This document shows positions 32,490 through 42,633 of a stretch of DNA of 64,000 bases, piece by piece (position 1 is the stretch's first letter; the number at the start of each line of letters is the position of its first letter). The stretch comes from Choricystis sp. odSpoLacu1. Its lineage: Eukaryota > Chlorophyta > Trebouxiophyceae. A model generated the notes under the pieces. It made no database searches. It had not been told where the DNA came from and worked only from the letters and a program-made list of their open reading frames with translations. Made by a program: the position numbers and the translations under genes. The stretch spans positions 615,051-679,050 of the forward strand of contig OY253657.1 in assembly GCA_958009055.1 (NCBI GenBank). Direction: 5' to 3'.

Positions 32490-34304
32490 TCACACGATCG
32501 CGCCAAACAGCGAGTACGCGCGCACCTCGTCGATCCGCACATCCACCAGCCGCCCCGCCAGCTCGCCACCATCCCCATCAAAGTGGACCACCTTGTTGTG
32601 GGTGGTGCGGCCGTAGGCGCGGCCGGGGGTGCCTTTGGGGTCGGGGCCTTCGACGAGCACAGAGAGTGTGCGCCCGGCGAAGCGCGCGGCGCGCTCCTCA
32701 GCCACTTGATTCACCACCGCGTTCAACCGGGCGAGCCGGTCCGACTTGATCAACGGTGCTACCTGGTCGTCCCGCGTGGCGGCGGCGGTGCCGGGGCGGG
32801 GGGAGTAGGCGGCGGTGTTGACGCGGTCGAACCCGACGGAGCGAACAAGGTCGATCGTTTTCTGAAATTGTTCTTCAGTCTCCCCCGGAAACCCCACAAT
32901 CGCGTCCCCACTGATGGACGCGTCCGGCATCGCCCTGCGTATGGCATCCACCACACGCCGGTAGCGGGCGGCGGTGTAGCCGCGCCGCATGTCGCGCAGC
33001 ACGTCGTCGTCACCCGCTTGGAAGGGAACATGGAAAAATTCACACAGTTTGGGCAGCTCGGCGCACGCGTTGATCAACCTCTGCGTAAAGTAACGAGGGT
33101 GGGACGTAGCAAACCGGATGCGTTCAATGCCCGGGGCGTCGTGCACGTGGCGCAGCAGGTCGGTGAACGTCCAAGCGCGGCGGCCCGAGCCGTCGGCGGC
33201 CGCGCCGGGGAGGTCGCGCCCATACGCATCGATGTTTTGGCCCAGCAGGGTCACCTCCTTGTAGCCGGCTTCCCCCAGGGCCAGGATCTCGCGCTGAGGA
33301 AGGGGTGGGGTGGGGAGACGGGGGGGGGTCAGGGTATTGAGAGGGGCAGACGGAAAGCTGGGGGATGAGCGTGAGTGAAAGAGTCTCCCCCAACGCTCCC
33401 CTCCAAAAAACCTCGCCCTCCACCCACCCCCTTCCCTCACCTTGATGTCATCGGGCTTCCGGCTCTGCTCCCTCCCCCTCGTCCTGGGGACGACGCAGTA
33501 GGTGCACGCTTCATCACACCCAAACGAGGCATTCACCCAGGCGGTGATGTTGGACCCGCGCCGCGGGACAGCCACGTCTTCCTCCACATCGATCTCATCG
33601 ACGGCGACGACCTGGGAGCCGAGGGCCGCCCTGTCCACCAGGTCGGCGACGCGGGCGGCGTGGTGGGGGCCCATGACGATGTCCAACTCAGGCACACGGG
33701 TCAGAAGGGCCGCGCCTTCTTGTGCTCCCACACACCCGGCCAGCACGAGGGTCACGTCCCGCCCCGCCCGCTTGGCTTTGGCGGGGGTGCCGAGAGCTGA
33801 GTACACTTTGTGCTCCGCCTTGTCGCGGATCGAGCACGTGTTGTAAATGACGACTGACGCGTCGTCAGCATCGTCCGTCCACCCCCACCCTGCGGCATCG
33901 AGGGCGCCCGCCATGCGTTCTGAATCCGCCAAGTTCATCTGGCACCCAAACGTGTGGATGTGGTAGAAGCCGCGGGTGGGGGCGGGGGCGTTGGGTGCGG
34001 GCGCAGGCCGGGCGAGGGGGAGGCCTGTGAAGGGCAAGGGAGGGCGCGTTTGGGTTGGTGGCTTGGACGGCTGGGCGGCGCGGCTCGCATTGCCCATCCC
34101 AGCAGCGCCCACACGCTCACACACACCTTCACTCCCACAAAACGCGGGGTCGTTCAAGTCGGGCGACTCGTCGGCGTCCACGGGGGGGGGCGCGGGCACG
34201 GCAGCAGCGTGGGCTGGCGCCGCGGACGCAGACCTCACGCTGGGGCGGGCGCGAGACGGCGGCCGGGCCAGCGACGGTGTGTGCGGCGTGGCGAGGGGGC
34301 GCAT
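32490..34304 (-). CDS. CDK5RAP1: tRNA-2-methylthio-N6-adenosine methylthiotransferase (MiaB/CDK5RAP1)
   Basis: Exons 34304-34127, 34024-33441 and 33293-32490 join in consistent phases for about 521 residues. The Arg/Pro-rich N-terminus suggests organelle targeting. The UPF0004 domain has its three Cys ligands in [16 protein letters not shown] and LAGCVGAQ. The radical-SAM core has [11 protein letters not shown] (CxxxCxxC), and a later block reads [12 protein letters not shown]. The C-terminus is a TRAM-like RNA-binding domain ([12 protein letters not shown]). The enzyme adds a methylthio group to i6A37 of tRNAs in mitochondria or plastids. It is divergently arranged with the DDX21-like helicase gene across about 190 bases. 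Confidence 0.93.
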   Translation of the reverse strand: MRPLATPHTPSLARPPSRARPSVRSASAAPAHAAAVPAPPPVDADESPDLNDPAFCGSEGVCERVGAAGMGNASRAAQPSKPPTQTRPPLPFTGLPLARPAPAPNAPAPTRGFYHIHTFGCQMNLADSERMAGALDAAGWGWTDDADDASVVIYNTCSIRDKAEHKVYSALGTPAKAKRAGRDVTLVLAGCVGAQEGAALLTRVPELDIVMGPHHAARVADLVDRAALGSQVVAVDEIDVEEDVAVPRRGSNITAWVNASFGCDEACTYCVVPRTRGREQSRKPDDIKVREGGGWRARFFGGERWGRLFHSRSSPSFPSAPLNTLTPPRLPTPPLPQREILALGEAGYKEVTLLGQNIDAYGRDLPGAAADGSGRRAWTFTDLLRHVHDAPGIERIRFATSHPRYFTQRLINACAELPKLCEFFHVPFQAGDDDVLRDMRRGYTAARYRRVVDAIRRAMPDASISGDAIVGFPGETEEQFQKTIDLVRSVGFDRVNTAAYSPRPGTAAATRDDQVAPLIKSDRLARLNAVVNQVAEERAARFAGRTLSVLVEGPDPKGTPGRAYGRTTHNKVVHFDGDGGELAGRLVDVRIDEVRAYSLFGAIV

Positions 34305-34491
34305 TGCGAGTGACGGTGTCTCGCGGCGAGAGGCGGCGGCGTGGCCAGCGCGTGTTTTTCGTTTGTGTGCGACGGCTTTGCATGCGTCGGCAACGCCATT
34401 TTCTTTCGTTGCCACAACTCTTCGGCGGCCTCTCCCTCCCCGCCCACACAACACACGCAGCACACGCCCCCCCCCCCCCCCTCAACCAACC

Positions 34492-36762
34492 ATGGGCAAA
34501 ACACGCCCCGACGGCGACCTGACCAAGAAGCAGAAGAAGCGGCACGAGCAGGCGCTCGCCGGCACGCGCGGGCGCAAGGCGCTGATAAAAGCGGAGGCCA
34601 AGGAGGCGGGCGTGGGCAAGCCCGTCAAGAACAAGGAGAAGTACAACAACAAGAGCAGCGCTGAGAAGAGAGCTGCGAAGGCTGCCAAGGCGTCGAAGCG
34701 GGGGGCAGAGGAGGCGGCCGCATCTGACGAGCCGCCGGCGGCGGCGGGGGCGGCGTCCCCGCCCCCCGCCAAGAAGTCGCGCCCCGCCCCCATCATTGTG
34801 GAGGCGAACGGCGCGCCTCCCACGCCGCCCCAACCCACGTCCCCCACCCGGGCGGCGGCGGCCAAGGCGGCCAAAGCGGCGGCTAGTGAGAAAGCGCCGG
34901 CCGACGCTCCGACCCCCGCCGCCGACGCGCCCATCACTCTGTCGGTGGACAACTTCAAGCTGTCGGCGAAGACAAAGGCGGCGTTGAAGGTCAAAGGCAT
35001 CGAAGCTCTCTTCGACATCCAAGCGCGCACCCTCGACGCCGCCCTGGCCGGCCGCGACGTCGTCGGCCGGGCCCGCACCGGGTGCGGCAAGACGCTGGCC
35101 TTTGTGCTGCCCATCGTGGAGAAGCTGGACAGTGGGGATGGGGCTGGCGCGGCCGCGCTGAAGCGGGGGCGCGCGCCCCGTGTGATTGTGCTGGCCCCCA
35201 CCCGCGAACTTGCCAAACAAGTGGCAGCCGACTTTGACGCCATCGGCGGCGCCCACGGCCTGTCCACCCTCTGCCTGTACGGTGGCGCCCAGTACGCGCC
35301 CCAGGAGGGGGGGCTGAGGCGGGGGGTGGACGTGGTTGTCGGCACCCCTGGCCGCGTCAAGGACCACCTCGAGCGCGGCACCCTGTCCCTCACCTCCCTC
35401 GCAGTCCGCGTCCTGGATGAGTGCGACGAAATGCTCAACATGGGCTTTGTGGACGACGTCGAAAAGATTCTGGGGGCTGGCGGCGCGGGCGCCGTCCAGA
35501 CGCTGCTCTTTTCCGCGACGCTCCCCTCCTGGGTCAAGTCCGTCACCTCCCGCTTCCTGACCAAGGACCACATCATTGTGGACTTGGTGGGGTCGTCCAA
35601 GCTGAAGGCGGCGGCCACGGTGAGGCACCTGGTGCTCCCCTGCCACTGGTCGCAGCGCGCGTCTGTGGTTCGCGACGTTGTCGCCACCCACGGCGCCGCG
35701 GGGCGCTCCATCGTGTTCACCGACACCAAGCGCGACGCCGACGAAATGGCGTCCGCCCTGGGCGAGTCGTACGGCGCGAGGGCGCTGCACGGGGACGTGC
35801 CCCAGAGCGCGCGCGAAACGACGCTCAAGGGCTTCCGCGACGGCAAGTTTGCCGTGCTCGTCGCCACCGACGTCGCCGCCCGCGGCCTGGACATTCAGGG
35901 CGTGGACCTGGTGGTGCAGTGCGAACCCCCCAAGGATCCCGAGACCTACATCCACCGGTCAGGGCGCACCGGGCGGGCCGGCGGGTCGGGCGTGTCGGTC
36001 ACCCTGGTCGACAGGCGCAAGGAAGGCCTCATCCCCTTCATCGAGCGTCGCGCCGGCTTCACATTTGAACGGGTGGGCGCCCCCCAGCCCGCAGATATGG
36101 CGGCCGCCGCGGGCGAGCGCGCGGTGGCGGCGTTGGCGCGCGTGCCGCAAGCGGCCGCGTCCTGGTTTGCGTCGTCTGCAGCCGCTGCCGCCGCCGCGCA
36201 CGGTGGCGACGCGTCCGCCGCCCTGGCCCGCGCCCTGGCCATGATTGCCGGGTGCGACAAGATGGCGGCCCGGTCGTTGTTGTCGGCGCACGAGGGCTTC
36301 ACCACGCTGCAGCTGCACGCGACGTCCGAGGTGCGCGCACAGGGCTTTGTGTTTGCCACGCTGCGCCGCTGGCTGCCGGACGAGAAGGTGGAGACGATCA
36401 AGCGCCTGGCGCTCACCTCCGACGGCCGGGGCGCTGTCTTCGATGTGCCGTCTGAAGACGCGGACGCGTTTGAGGCGGCTGCTGCCGCGGGCGGCGCGGG
36501 CGGCGCATCGTTGTCGCGCCCGGCCGAGTTGCCTGAACTCAAGTCCCGCCCCAACGAGGGGGGCGGTGGTGGCAGCTATGGTGGTGGTGGTGGCGGTGGC
36601 TATGGCGGCCGTGGCGGGGGTGGTGGCTACGGCGGCCGGGGTGGTGGCGGTGGCTACGGCGGCCGCGGTGGCGGTGGCGGGTATGGCGGGCGCGGTGGCG
36701 GGCGCGGCGGCGGTTCCTCGTTTGGCGGCGGCCGTGGCGGCGGCGGCTATGGCCGCCGCTGA
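34492..36762 (+). CDS. DDX21/RH7-type DEAD-box RNA helicase with GUCT domain and RGG tail
   Basis: A single exon of 756 residues begins at ATG 34492 after a C-rich leader. The N-terminus is Lys/Ala-rich and nucleolar-like. The helicase core has ARTGCGKT (motif I), APTREL, GTPGR, DECD in place of DEAD, FSATL, ATDVAARGLD and HRSGRTGRAG. The GUCT domain (about 36280-36440) is specific to the DDX21/DDX50/RH7 group. The tail from 36560 is a run of GYGGRGGGG repeats, an RNA-binding RGG region. Family members act in rRNA processing and RNA folding in the nucleolus or chloroplast. Position 3 of motif II being Cys is tolerated in other helicases (UAP56 has DECD). No intron is seen, unlike most neighbours. 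Confidence 0.9.
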   Translation: MGKTRPDGDLTKKQKKRHEQALAGTRGRKALIKAEAKEAGVGKPVKNKEKYNNKSSAEKRAAKAAKASKRGAEEAAASDEPPAAAGAASPPPAKKSRPAPIIVEANGAPPTPPQPTSPTRAAAAKAAKAAASEKAPADAPTPAADAPITLSVDNFKLSAKTKAALKVKGIEALFDIQARTLDAALAGRDVVGRARTGCGKTLAFVLPIVEKLDSGDGAGAAALKRGRAPRVIVLAPTRELAKQVAADFDAIGGAHGLSTLCLYGGAQYAPQEGGLRRGVDVVVGTPGRVKDHLERGTLSLTSLAVRVLDECDEMLNMGFVDDVEKILGAGGAGAVQTLLFSATLPSWVKSVTSRFLTKDHIIVDLVGSSKLKAAATVRHLVLPCHWSQRASVVRDVVATHGAAGRSIVFTDTKRDADEMASALGESYGARALHGDVPQSARETTLKGFRDGKFAVLVATDVAARGLDIQGVDLVVQCEPPKDPETYIHRSGRTGRAGGSGVSVTLVDRRKEGLIPFIERRAGFTFERVGAPQPADMAAAAGERAVAALARVPQAAASWFASSAAAAAAAHGGDASAALARALAMIAGCDKMAARSLLSAHEGFTTLQLHATSEVRAQGFVFATLRRWLPDEKVETIKRLALTSDGRGAVFDVPSEDADAFEAAAAAGGAGGASLSRPAELPELKSRPNEGGGGGSYGGGGGGGYGGRGGGGGYGGRGGGGGYGGRGGGGGYGGRGGGRGGGSSFGGGRGGGGYGRR

Positions 36763-37042
36763 AAAAGGGCGACCTCCCTTTTCTTCTTTGTGCGTGTGTT
36801 TTTCGTTCTTGTTTGTTTTTCTCTCGGTGTGATTCAACAAGTGACCTTTCTTTTTTTGACGATGGCGCGCGAAGAACGAAAAGTTGTCCGTCCAAACAAA
36901 AAAACTCTCTCTCTGCCCCCCCGTGCCGCCCCCTACCCACCCCCTTTTGGCACGCCCGACACAAACTGCGCTGCACCGCCTCACCGACGACTGAGCGGGC
37001 GCCCTTGACAGAGGAGACAGCAACAAAACGCGCGCCGTCGCA

Positions 37043-38891
37043 ATGCGGGCGTGTGCTGTGCTCGCAGCAACCGTCGCGCTGGCTGTTGCGTGCGCCAGGG
37101 TGAGTGAAAGAGAGAGACGAACAAGCTCATGACGCAGCAACGTGGAGGGGGCGTGTGTGTGGTGTGCGTGTGGCTGAGGCGGGAGATAAGCTGGCCGACA
37201 TGCCTTCTTTTTTTCCTCCTCCCTCCCTCCTCCCTCCCCCCACACAGACCGCTGCAGCAGCCAATGACGACACGTGCTTGACACTAGGGTTAGTGAGAGT
37301 GTGTGAGAGAGTGCGAGAGAGGAGGGAGAGGCAGCCCCACACGCCTCCACAGCCCCAAACAAAAAAAAACACGGGACCACCAGCCAACCCTCTCCCTCTC
37401 CACAGCTTCGACGAACTCTCGTGGGACGCCAAGACCCCCGGCGCCTACTTTGGGGACGCCTCCTCCGACGATTTCTATGTGACGTGGGGCGTGCTGAACT
37501 ATGGAGGGGGGGAGTGGTCCAACCTGCAAGTCAAGTCACCCGCATCTGCTCAACCCTCCCGCATCCCCGTCGCCTCCCCCTCCAACTTTGCGGTGGCGTG
37601 GGCGGCGGCGCCCGTGGTGGCGTTGGTCACTGCCGGCACTTGGGCCCCCAAATCGGTGTGGGTGTCGGTGCAAAGCTTCTACGCGTTTTCGCCCGCGCTG
37701 CCGCCCGCCACGTTTGTTGCGACTGCTCGCACTCGCAACGGTCTGGCCGACTGCGCGTCTGCAGTCCTACCGCCTGTCGCTCCCGGCACCACCCTGTTTG
37801 GCCCCCGCGTCAAGGTGGACCTGTCCAAGTGTGCAGGGGCGGACGCCCTTCTGTTTGGCCTGTCAAACCGCACATTTTTCTACGACTCGCCTCGCCCCCC
37901 CCTCGAATCAGACCAGTTCATTGCCTTTGACTCGCTGGAGCTGTGCAGGCCGAGAGGTGGGAGCGGGGACGGGGTGGAGCAACCGCCCCCACTCCAGTTT
38001 CTGGCGTCACCACCAAAGGACACCGTGAATCGACGGCGGAGGTTGGCGGGCGCCACCCGCCGCCTGCGCCAGCAGGCACTGCTGCAGGCGGTGACACACC
38101 CTCCCGCCCCCACCCCCGCTGCCGCACCAGCGGCTGGCCCGCCTCCCACCCCCAAACCCCGCCCCCCGCGCGCGCCGCCCGCCAGCGCGCGCTGCTTCAC
38201 CCAGGGGCTGGACAACGTCACCTTTGACCGCACCGCCTCTGCATCGTTGTCGGGCGACTACTACTTCTCGGGGTACAACCTGACTCGAGGCGGGGGCGGC
38301 CTCGCGTGGGCCAACATTGACGTGGTTGCGGATTCCTCCCCCCCCGCCGCCCTGGCCTCCCCCCCCAACTATGGCCGCCCCCACTGGAAGGCGCCCATTT
38401 ATGCATTTGCTGAGAAGGGCACCTTTTTCCCGGTGTCGATCTCCGTCGCTGCTGTCTGCGACGCGCAAGACGCGGGGGGGGGCGTTGCCTCCGACGCGCG
38501 CTGCTCCCCGCCCGGCACTCCACCCCCCGCCTTTGAGGTGGTGGGGCGGGACGCGAGCCAGGGAGGGCGCCTGCGTGTATGCGCCCTGGTGGCGCTGGGG
38601 CGGGCGCCGGCGGGTGGCGGGTCGGCCCCCCCGATCACGCTCGACCTCTCCTCCTGTGGCGAGGTCGACACCCTGCGCCTGCGCCTCGTCCCCCCCGTGT
38701 ATGGCGACCAGTACTCGTTTGCGTTTGACGACCTGCGCGTGTGTGCGGGGGGAGGAGGGGGCAGTGTGTCTGCACCCACCACGACGACGACGCTGCCGCC
38801 CGCTGACGGCGCTGCGTGGGCGACCGCGCCCCCCGTGCAGGGCAAGGGGGCGCCCAAGCAGGCGCCCGCGCCCGCGCCAGTGAGGCGGTGA
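37043..38891 (+). CDS. Secreted protein with two related Cys-containing domains
   Basis: Exons 37043-37099 (signal peptide MRACAVLAATVALAVACAR), 37248-37288 and 37406-38891 give about 527 residues. Two domains of about 180 residues share a pattern. Each opens with a Cys then FDEL or LDNVTFDR. Each then has a YFGD/YYFSGYN strand, PxNFAVAWAAAPVVAL or PPNYGRPHWKAPIYA, and a closing block DLSKCAGADALLFGLSN or DLSSCGEVDTLRLRL followed by FAFDDLRVC. They resemble carbohydrate-binding-like beta sandwiches. A Pro/Ala-rich linker (38090-38190) separates them, and the tail is Pro/Ala-rich. Probably an extracellular or cell-wall protein; I do not know the family. The two short 5' exons are supported by phase and by good donors and acceptors. 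Confidence 0.65.
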
Positions 38892-39031
38892 ATGGATTTT
38901 TTGGGTGAAGAGTGTGTGTGTGTGTGTTGTATTTTTGTCTTTGTGTTTTTGTCCATGATGTTTAACCCACGCGCCGCTCACGTTGTGTACAACGTGTTTC
39001 AATTTCACACCTCTCTCCTCTCTCTCTCTCA

Positions 39032-39751
39032 TCACGCCGTCCTCAGAATGATGTGCACTCCAGAGTCGGTCTCCACGAGCCCACTCAGTTCACCGACCGC
39101 CAGCCCAAAGGTCGCGTCTTCGAAAGTGCGCTGCATCTGGCCCCTCCCAAACACGCCCAGGTCACCCCCCGCCCGGGCAGACGAACAGTGGGATTCAGTG
39201 GAGGCCAGCTGGTCAAAGGTGATCGTCCCGCGCGCGATGCGGTCGCGGAAGGCGGCCACCATCTCCCGCGCTTCAGACAGGGACCGCGTCACCACCGGCT
39301 CCTTCCACGACGACGGCCGCCTCGATCCCGCGTGCTTGACCAGCAAGTGGGAGGCACGCACGGTGACCGGGCCGGGGGCAGCCGCAGCATCGGCCTCGCG
39401 GCCGCGCTTGGCGGTGGCGGCGGGCTCGCCCGTGAGCGTGAAGGCCGCGCTGCCGACGGTGAAGCGGCCGCCGGGGACGGGCACAGAGGCCGGCTTGTGC
39501 AACGGCAGAGGGGCGCCATCCAGGGTGATGGGCACGGCAGGATCAAGGGCTATGAGGTAGAGGCCCTTGATGTGGTGCACAAGGGCAGCTGCTGGGTCGG
39601 CGGATGGAGTGCCAGCAATCACGACGTCGCACGCCGCGCCGCCGAGCGTGGTGGACGGGGCGGCGTCGATGGGGTGGGTGGCGCCATCCTCGCCCACGAC
39701 GGAGGATGTGCGCGTGGGCTGGACCGCCCAGTCGGGCACGCGAAACGCCAT
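39032..39751 (-). CDS. PIN1-type parvulin prolyl isomerase with N-terminal FHA-like domain
   Basis: A single exon of 239 residues. Residues 130-239 are a PIN1 parvulin domain: HLLVKHAGSRRPSSW holds the Lys/Arg/Arg phosphate-binding triad (Lys139, Arg144, Arg145). Cys189 in SHCSSARAGGDLGVFGRG is the active-site Cys. It should isomerise pSer/pThr-Pro bonds. Instead of a WW domain, residues 1-112 resemble the NIPP1-type FHA fold (VPDWAVQP at the start, LVHH, GLYLIALD, LHKPASVPVPGGRFTVGSA, FTLTGEP). The usual FGR and SRxHA phosphothreonine contacts are degenerate. FHA-parvulin fusions are known in some protists. It ends 140 bases from the secreted-protein gene (convergent) and starts 180 bases from RETICULATA (divergent). 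Confidence 0.88.
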   Translation of the reverse strand: MAFRVPDWAVQPTRTSSVVGEDGATHPIDAAPSTTLGGAACDVVIAGTPSADPAAALVHHIKGLYLIALDPAVPITLDGAPLPLHKPASVPVPGGRFTVGSAAFTLTGEPAATAKRGREADAAAAPGPVTVRASHLLVKHAGSRRPSSWKEPVVTRSLSEAREMVAAFRDRIARGTITFDQLASTESHCSSARAGGDLGVFGRGQMQRTFEDATFGLAVGELSGLVETDSGVHIILRTA

Positions 39752-39930
39752 TCGACGTTTTTTTTTTTCTCGCAAAGTGAGTGTCGCCTCCGAAACACCG
39801 AAAACTCTTCGTCGCGGGCGAACGGAGGCTGTTCGCGCACAGTTCTCACTCCCACTCCTCACACACACACACACACAACACACAAACACACCACCTCTCG
39901 TCCCACGGCACCTCCTCGCAAAAAACCTCA

Positions 39931-41122
39931 ATGCGCCCCCTCCGCCCCACTCCGCCCACCCTTGGCGGCCCGTGCAGCGCCCGCCCCCTCCCCCCCCGCA
40001 CCCGCCGCCTCCCCCCGCTCACCATCAGACGCGCTGCTGCTGACGCACGTCTCTCCTCTGGCGGCGGTGGGGGTGGGAACACCCCCCCCCCGCCCGCCAA
40101 ACGGACGGCCGAAGGCGACGACGCTGATGACGCGCTGCCCGCGACCGCGGCCGCGGTGCTGGCCAAGGTGAGAGGGTGGAGGAGAATGGGTTGGCTTGTG
40201 TGGCGTGGAAAGGGGTGGGGCGTTCGCAGCGATAGAGGGCGGAAGGGGGTGGCTTTCGGCACATGTCCCCCAAACCTCTCCTCCGACCCCACCCCACCAC
40301 TCCACCACCCCACAGTTTGGCGACGTCCTGGCCGACCTGCCCGCCGACATGGCGGCCGCCTTGTCCCGGGGCGCCCTCACTCTGGGCGATGTGCGGCGCT
40401 GGCTGGCCCTCGCGTCGACACCCGTCGTCGGCTCAATCGCGCGCGCGTGGCCCGGCTTCCGCGACCGCGTCCTCGGCAACCCCCGCTTCCTGCTCGTCCT
40501 GGCCATCGAGGAAGCCATCGGCTGCTCCGCCCGCATGGCGGGCGAGGTGCAGGGGCGGGGGGAGAGGTTTTGGGACGAGATCGCGATGGTCGCGTCCGAC
40601 ATGTCTCTGGAAATTTTAGGCGACTTTGCCATCGTGTGGCTCCTCTCCCCCCGCGCCTCCTTTGCCCCGCGCTCCAACTCGGCGATCGCACGCGTCCTGC
40701 GCGCCCTGCCCGCCCACTGCTTGCAGGTGGGGCCTTATTCCCTGGCCCAGCGCGTGGGCACTTTTGCGATGCGGGGCGCCCAGTTATTTGGCGTCGGGTT
40801 CGGTGCGGCCGCGGTCGGCCACTCCCTCACCCTGGCCGCCGTCGACGCTCAGACGGCGGCAGCCAAGGCACGCGGGGACAAGACCCCCCCCCTGGCCCAG
40901 CCCGCGGGCGTGGGCGCCACCGCGGCGGCGTGGGGGTGGTTCATGGGGGTGTCGTCCAACGCGCGGTACCAAATCGTGAATGGGTTTGAGGAACGCGCCC
41001 TCGACACCCTGCCCCTGAGCCCCGCCGCCAAGTCGGTGGCCACGTTTGTGCTGAGGTTCAGCAACACGTACCTGGGCACGCTCAACTGGATGTGGTGGGC
41101 CAAGGAGGTGGGGGTGCAGTGA
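39931..41122 (+). CDS. RETICULATA/RER-family plastid envelope protein (DUF3411)
   Basis: Exons 39931-40167 and 40316-41122 (phase 0) give about 347 residues. The first 60 residues are Pro/Arg/Ala-rich without acidic residues, typical of an algal plastid transit peptide. The mature part matches the family: LALASTPVVGSIARAWPGFRDR, FWDEIAMVASDMSLEILGDFAIVWLLSP, and a hydrophobic C-terminal region ending SVATFVLRFSNTYLGTLNWMWWA. In Arabidopsis, RETICULATA-related proteins sit in the chloroplast inner envelope and affect leaf mesophyll development and amino-acid supply. Their molecular function is not settled. Confidence 0.87.
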
Positions 41123-41349
41123 AAGGGACGGAGGGTGAGAGAGGAAAACAACAACAAGAAGGAGAGAGGGGCCGCTGTGTTTTTGGTGCCGTTTTGACTC
41201 TTTATTTCCTGCGCGTCGGCAAAAAAACAAACCTGTGTTTTCTTGCGGACGCAGGTGGCGCGCGTGTTTTTCGTGTTTTCGTTCTTCCTCTCGGCCGAGC
41301 GCTGCGCTCTTGTTTTTTCTTTGTGATTTGAGTTCGCAATTTTTGTGTC

Positions 41350-41352
<3 letters not shown>

Positions 41353-41386
<34 letters not shown>
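41353..41386 (+). repeat. (CA)17 microsatellite
   Basis: A perfect CA dinucleotide run of about 17 units. It ends three bases before the TPK stop codon, in the convergent spacer with RETICULATA. Confidence 0.9.
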
Positions 41387-41388
<2 letters not shown>

Positions 41389-41392
<4 letters not shown>

Positions 41393-42318
41393 GCATCCTC
41401 CCGCACCAGCTCCGTCGTCCACAGCAGGGGCGCGCCTGCATGAATGGTGACGCTCTCACCCACAACACGGTTGCTCGTCGACTGCCCCCCTCCCAACATC
41501 AGCGCCCTCGCTTCCCCCTCCCCTCCTCCCAGGTTCCAGGCCAGCCCTGTTGTGGTCACGGCCACGCTGGTGGGCGACAGCGCCAGCAGGCCGCACCCGG
41601 GCCCCTCCACTCCGCGCGCGGGGTGGAGGGTGGTGGCCCCCGCCGGCACGGCGCGCGCCAGGCAGCCATCGCCCGCGAGAATGAGGCTGTTTCCGTGATC
41701 ACGCGCATACAACAAATTGATGGCGGCCAGCGTGTGGTCCAGGCGGCCGCCCAGCGCGCCCAGCGCGACGCGCGGCGCAGAGGGCGGCGCGCGGCTTGCG
41801 GCAAACGCGAGACACTTTTGCAGGTCGGTGGAGTCCCTGTCGGATGCTTGATCAACGATGGAGACGCCAATGCTTTCGTAGAAGGCGCGTGTGGCGGGGG
41901 CGAGGGAGTCGAGGTCGCCGACGATTGTCGACGGCGCGAACGCCTCGCGTGCTGCATTCGGTGTCTCATCGGGCAGCCACCCCGGAGCGGCATCGAACAG
42001 GCGGTTGGCGCCGCCGTCGGCGCAGATTGTGAGGCAGGCTGTGGGTGGGTGGGTGGAGGAGGTCGGTTGAGCGCTGGGTTGATGCCAACACGCTTTTATC
42101 TCTCTTTGCCTCCCCGTCCCTCTCCTCCTCTCACACATCCATACAAACACTTCCTCTCTCTTACCTCGCCTCCACAGCCGGGCCGTCAACCTGGGCAGAG
42201 AGTAGTTGAGCACAATCAAGACTGGCGCGGGCGCACTCGACGGCAGGTCCCTCTCCAAAAAAGACGACTCGCACGCTGGACGCGGTGGCGACAGTGACAT
42301 ACCCGTCTCTGTCGCCAT
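41389..42318 (-). CDS. TPK1: Thiamin pyrophosphokinase
   Basis: Exons 42318-42165 and 42038-41389 (phase 1) encode about 267 residues. Motifs follow the family order: VLIVLNYSLP, CADGGANRLFD, STIVGDLDSL, DSTDLQKCL and GALGGRLDHTLAAIN for the catalytic domain. The B1-binding domain comes next (TTTGLAWNLGGG, STSNRVVGESVTIH). The enzyme transfers pyrophosphate from ATP to thiamin to make the cofactor thiamin diphosphate, usually in the cytosol. No clear transit peptide is present. The gene shares a divergent spacer with the HMG-box gene, which contains an imperfect hairpin (42525-42555). Confidence 0.92.
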
Positions 42319-42633
42319 AGCGGTGGGCGGGCGACGGACGGGGCGGGGTGGGGGGGCTAGGCGGCGCGCATGCCGGCGGGCGAAATGCGGGAGGGCGGCA
42401 GCAGGTGTGGATGAACGGGGCGGGGCGTGCAGGGTGCGTGTGTGGGAGGCATTGTGCATGCGTTGGGCGCAAAATGTGGGGCGGGGGAGAGAAGGGAGAG
42501 AGGCCGCCCCGACGCTTCACGAAAGCGAAAGCAAGACTCGCTTGGCTTGCTTCGCTCGCTTGCGAGAACTCGCTCGCCTTTCATCACGCTCTCTTTCTTT
42601 TCACCCACCCACCCCTCCCTCTCCCCACACACC
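42319..42633. promoter_or_regulatory. Divergent promoter region between TPK and the HMG-box gene
   Basis: A 315-base spacer. The bases 42525-42535 (GCGAAAGCAAG) and 42546-42555 form an imperfect inverted repeat with a loop of about 10 bases, followed by further CTCGC/GCGAG pairs up to about 42575. The right end is a pyrimidine-rich leader before the HMG start codon. No TATA box is seen. Confidence 0.4.
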
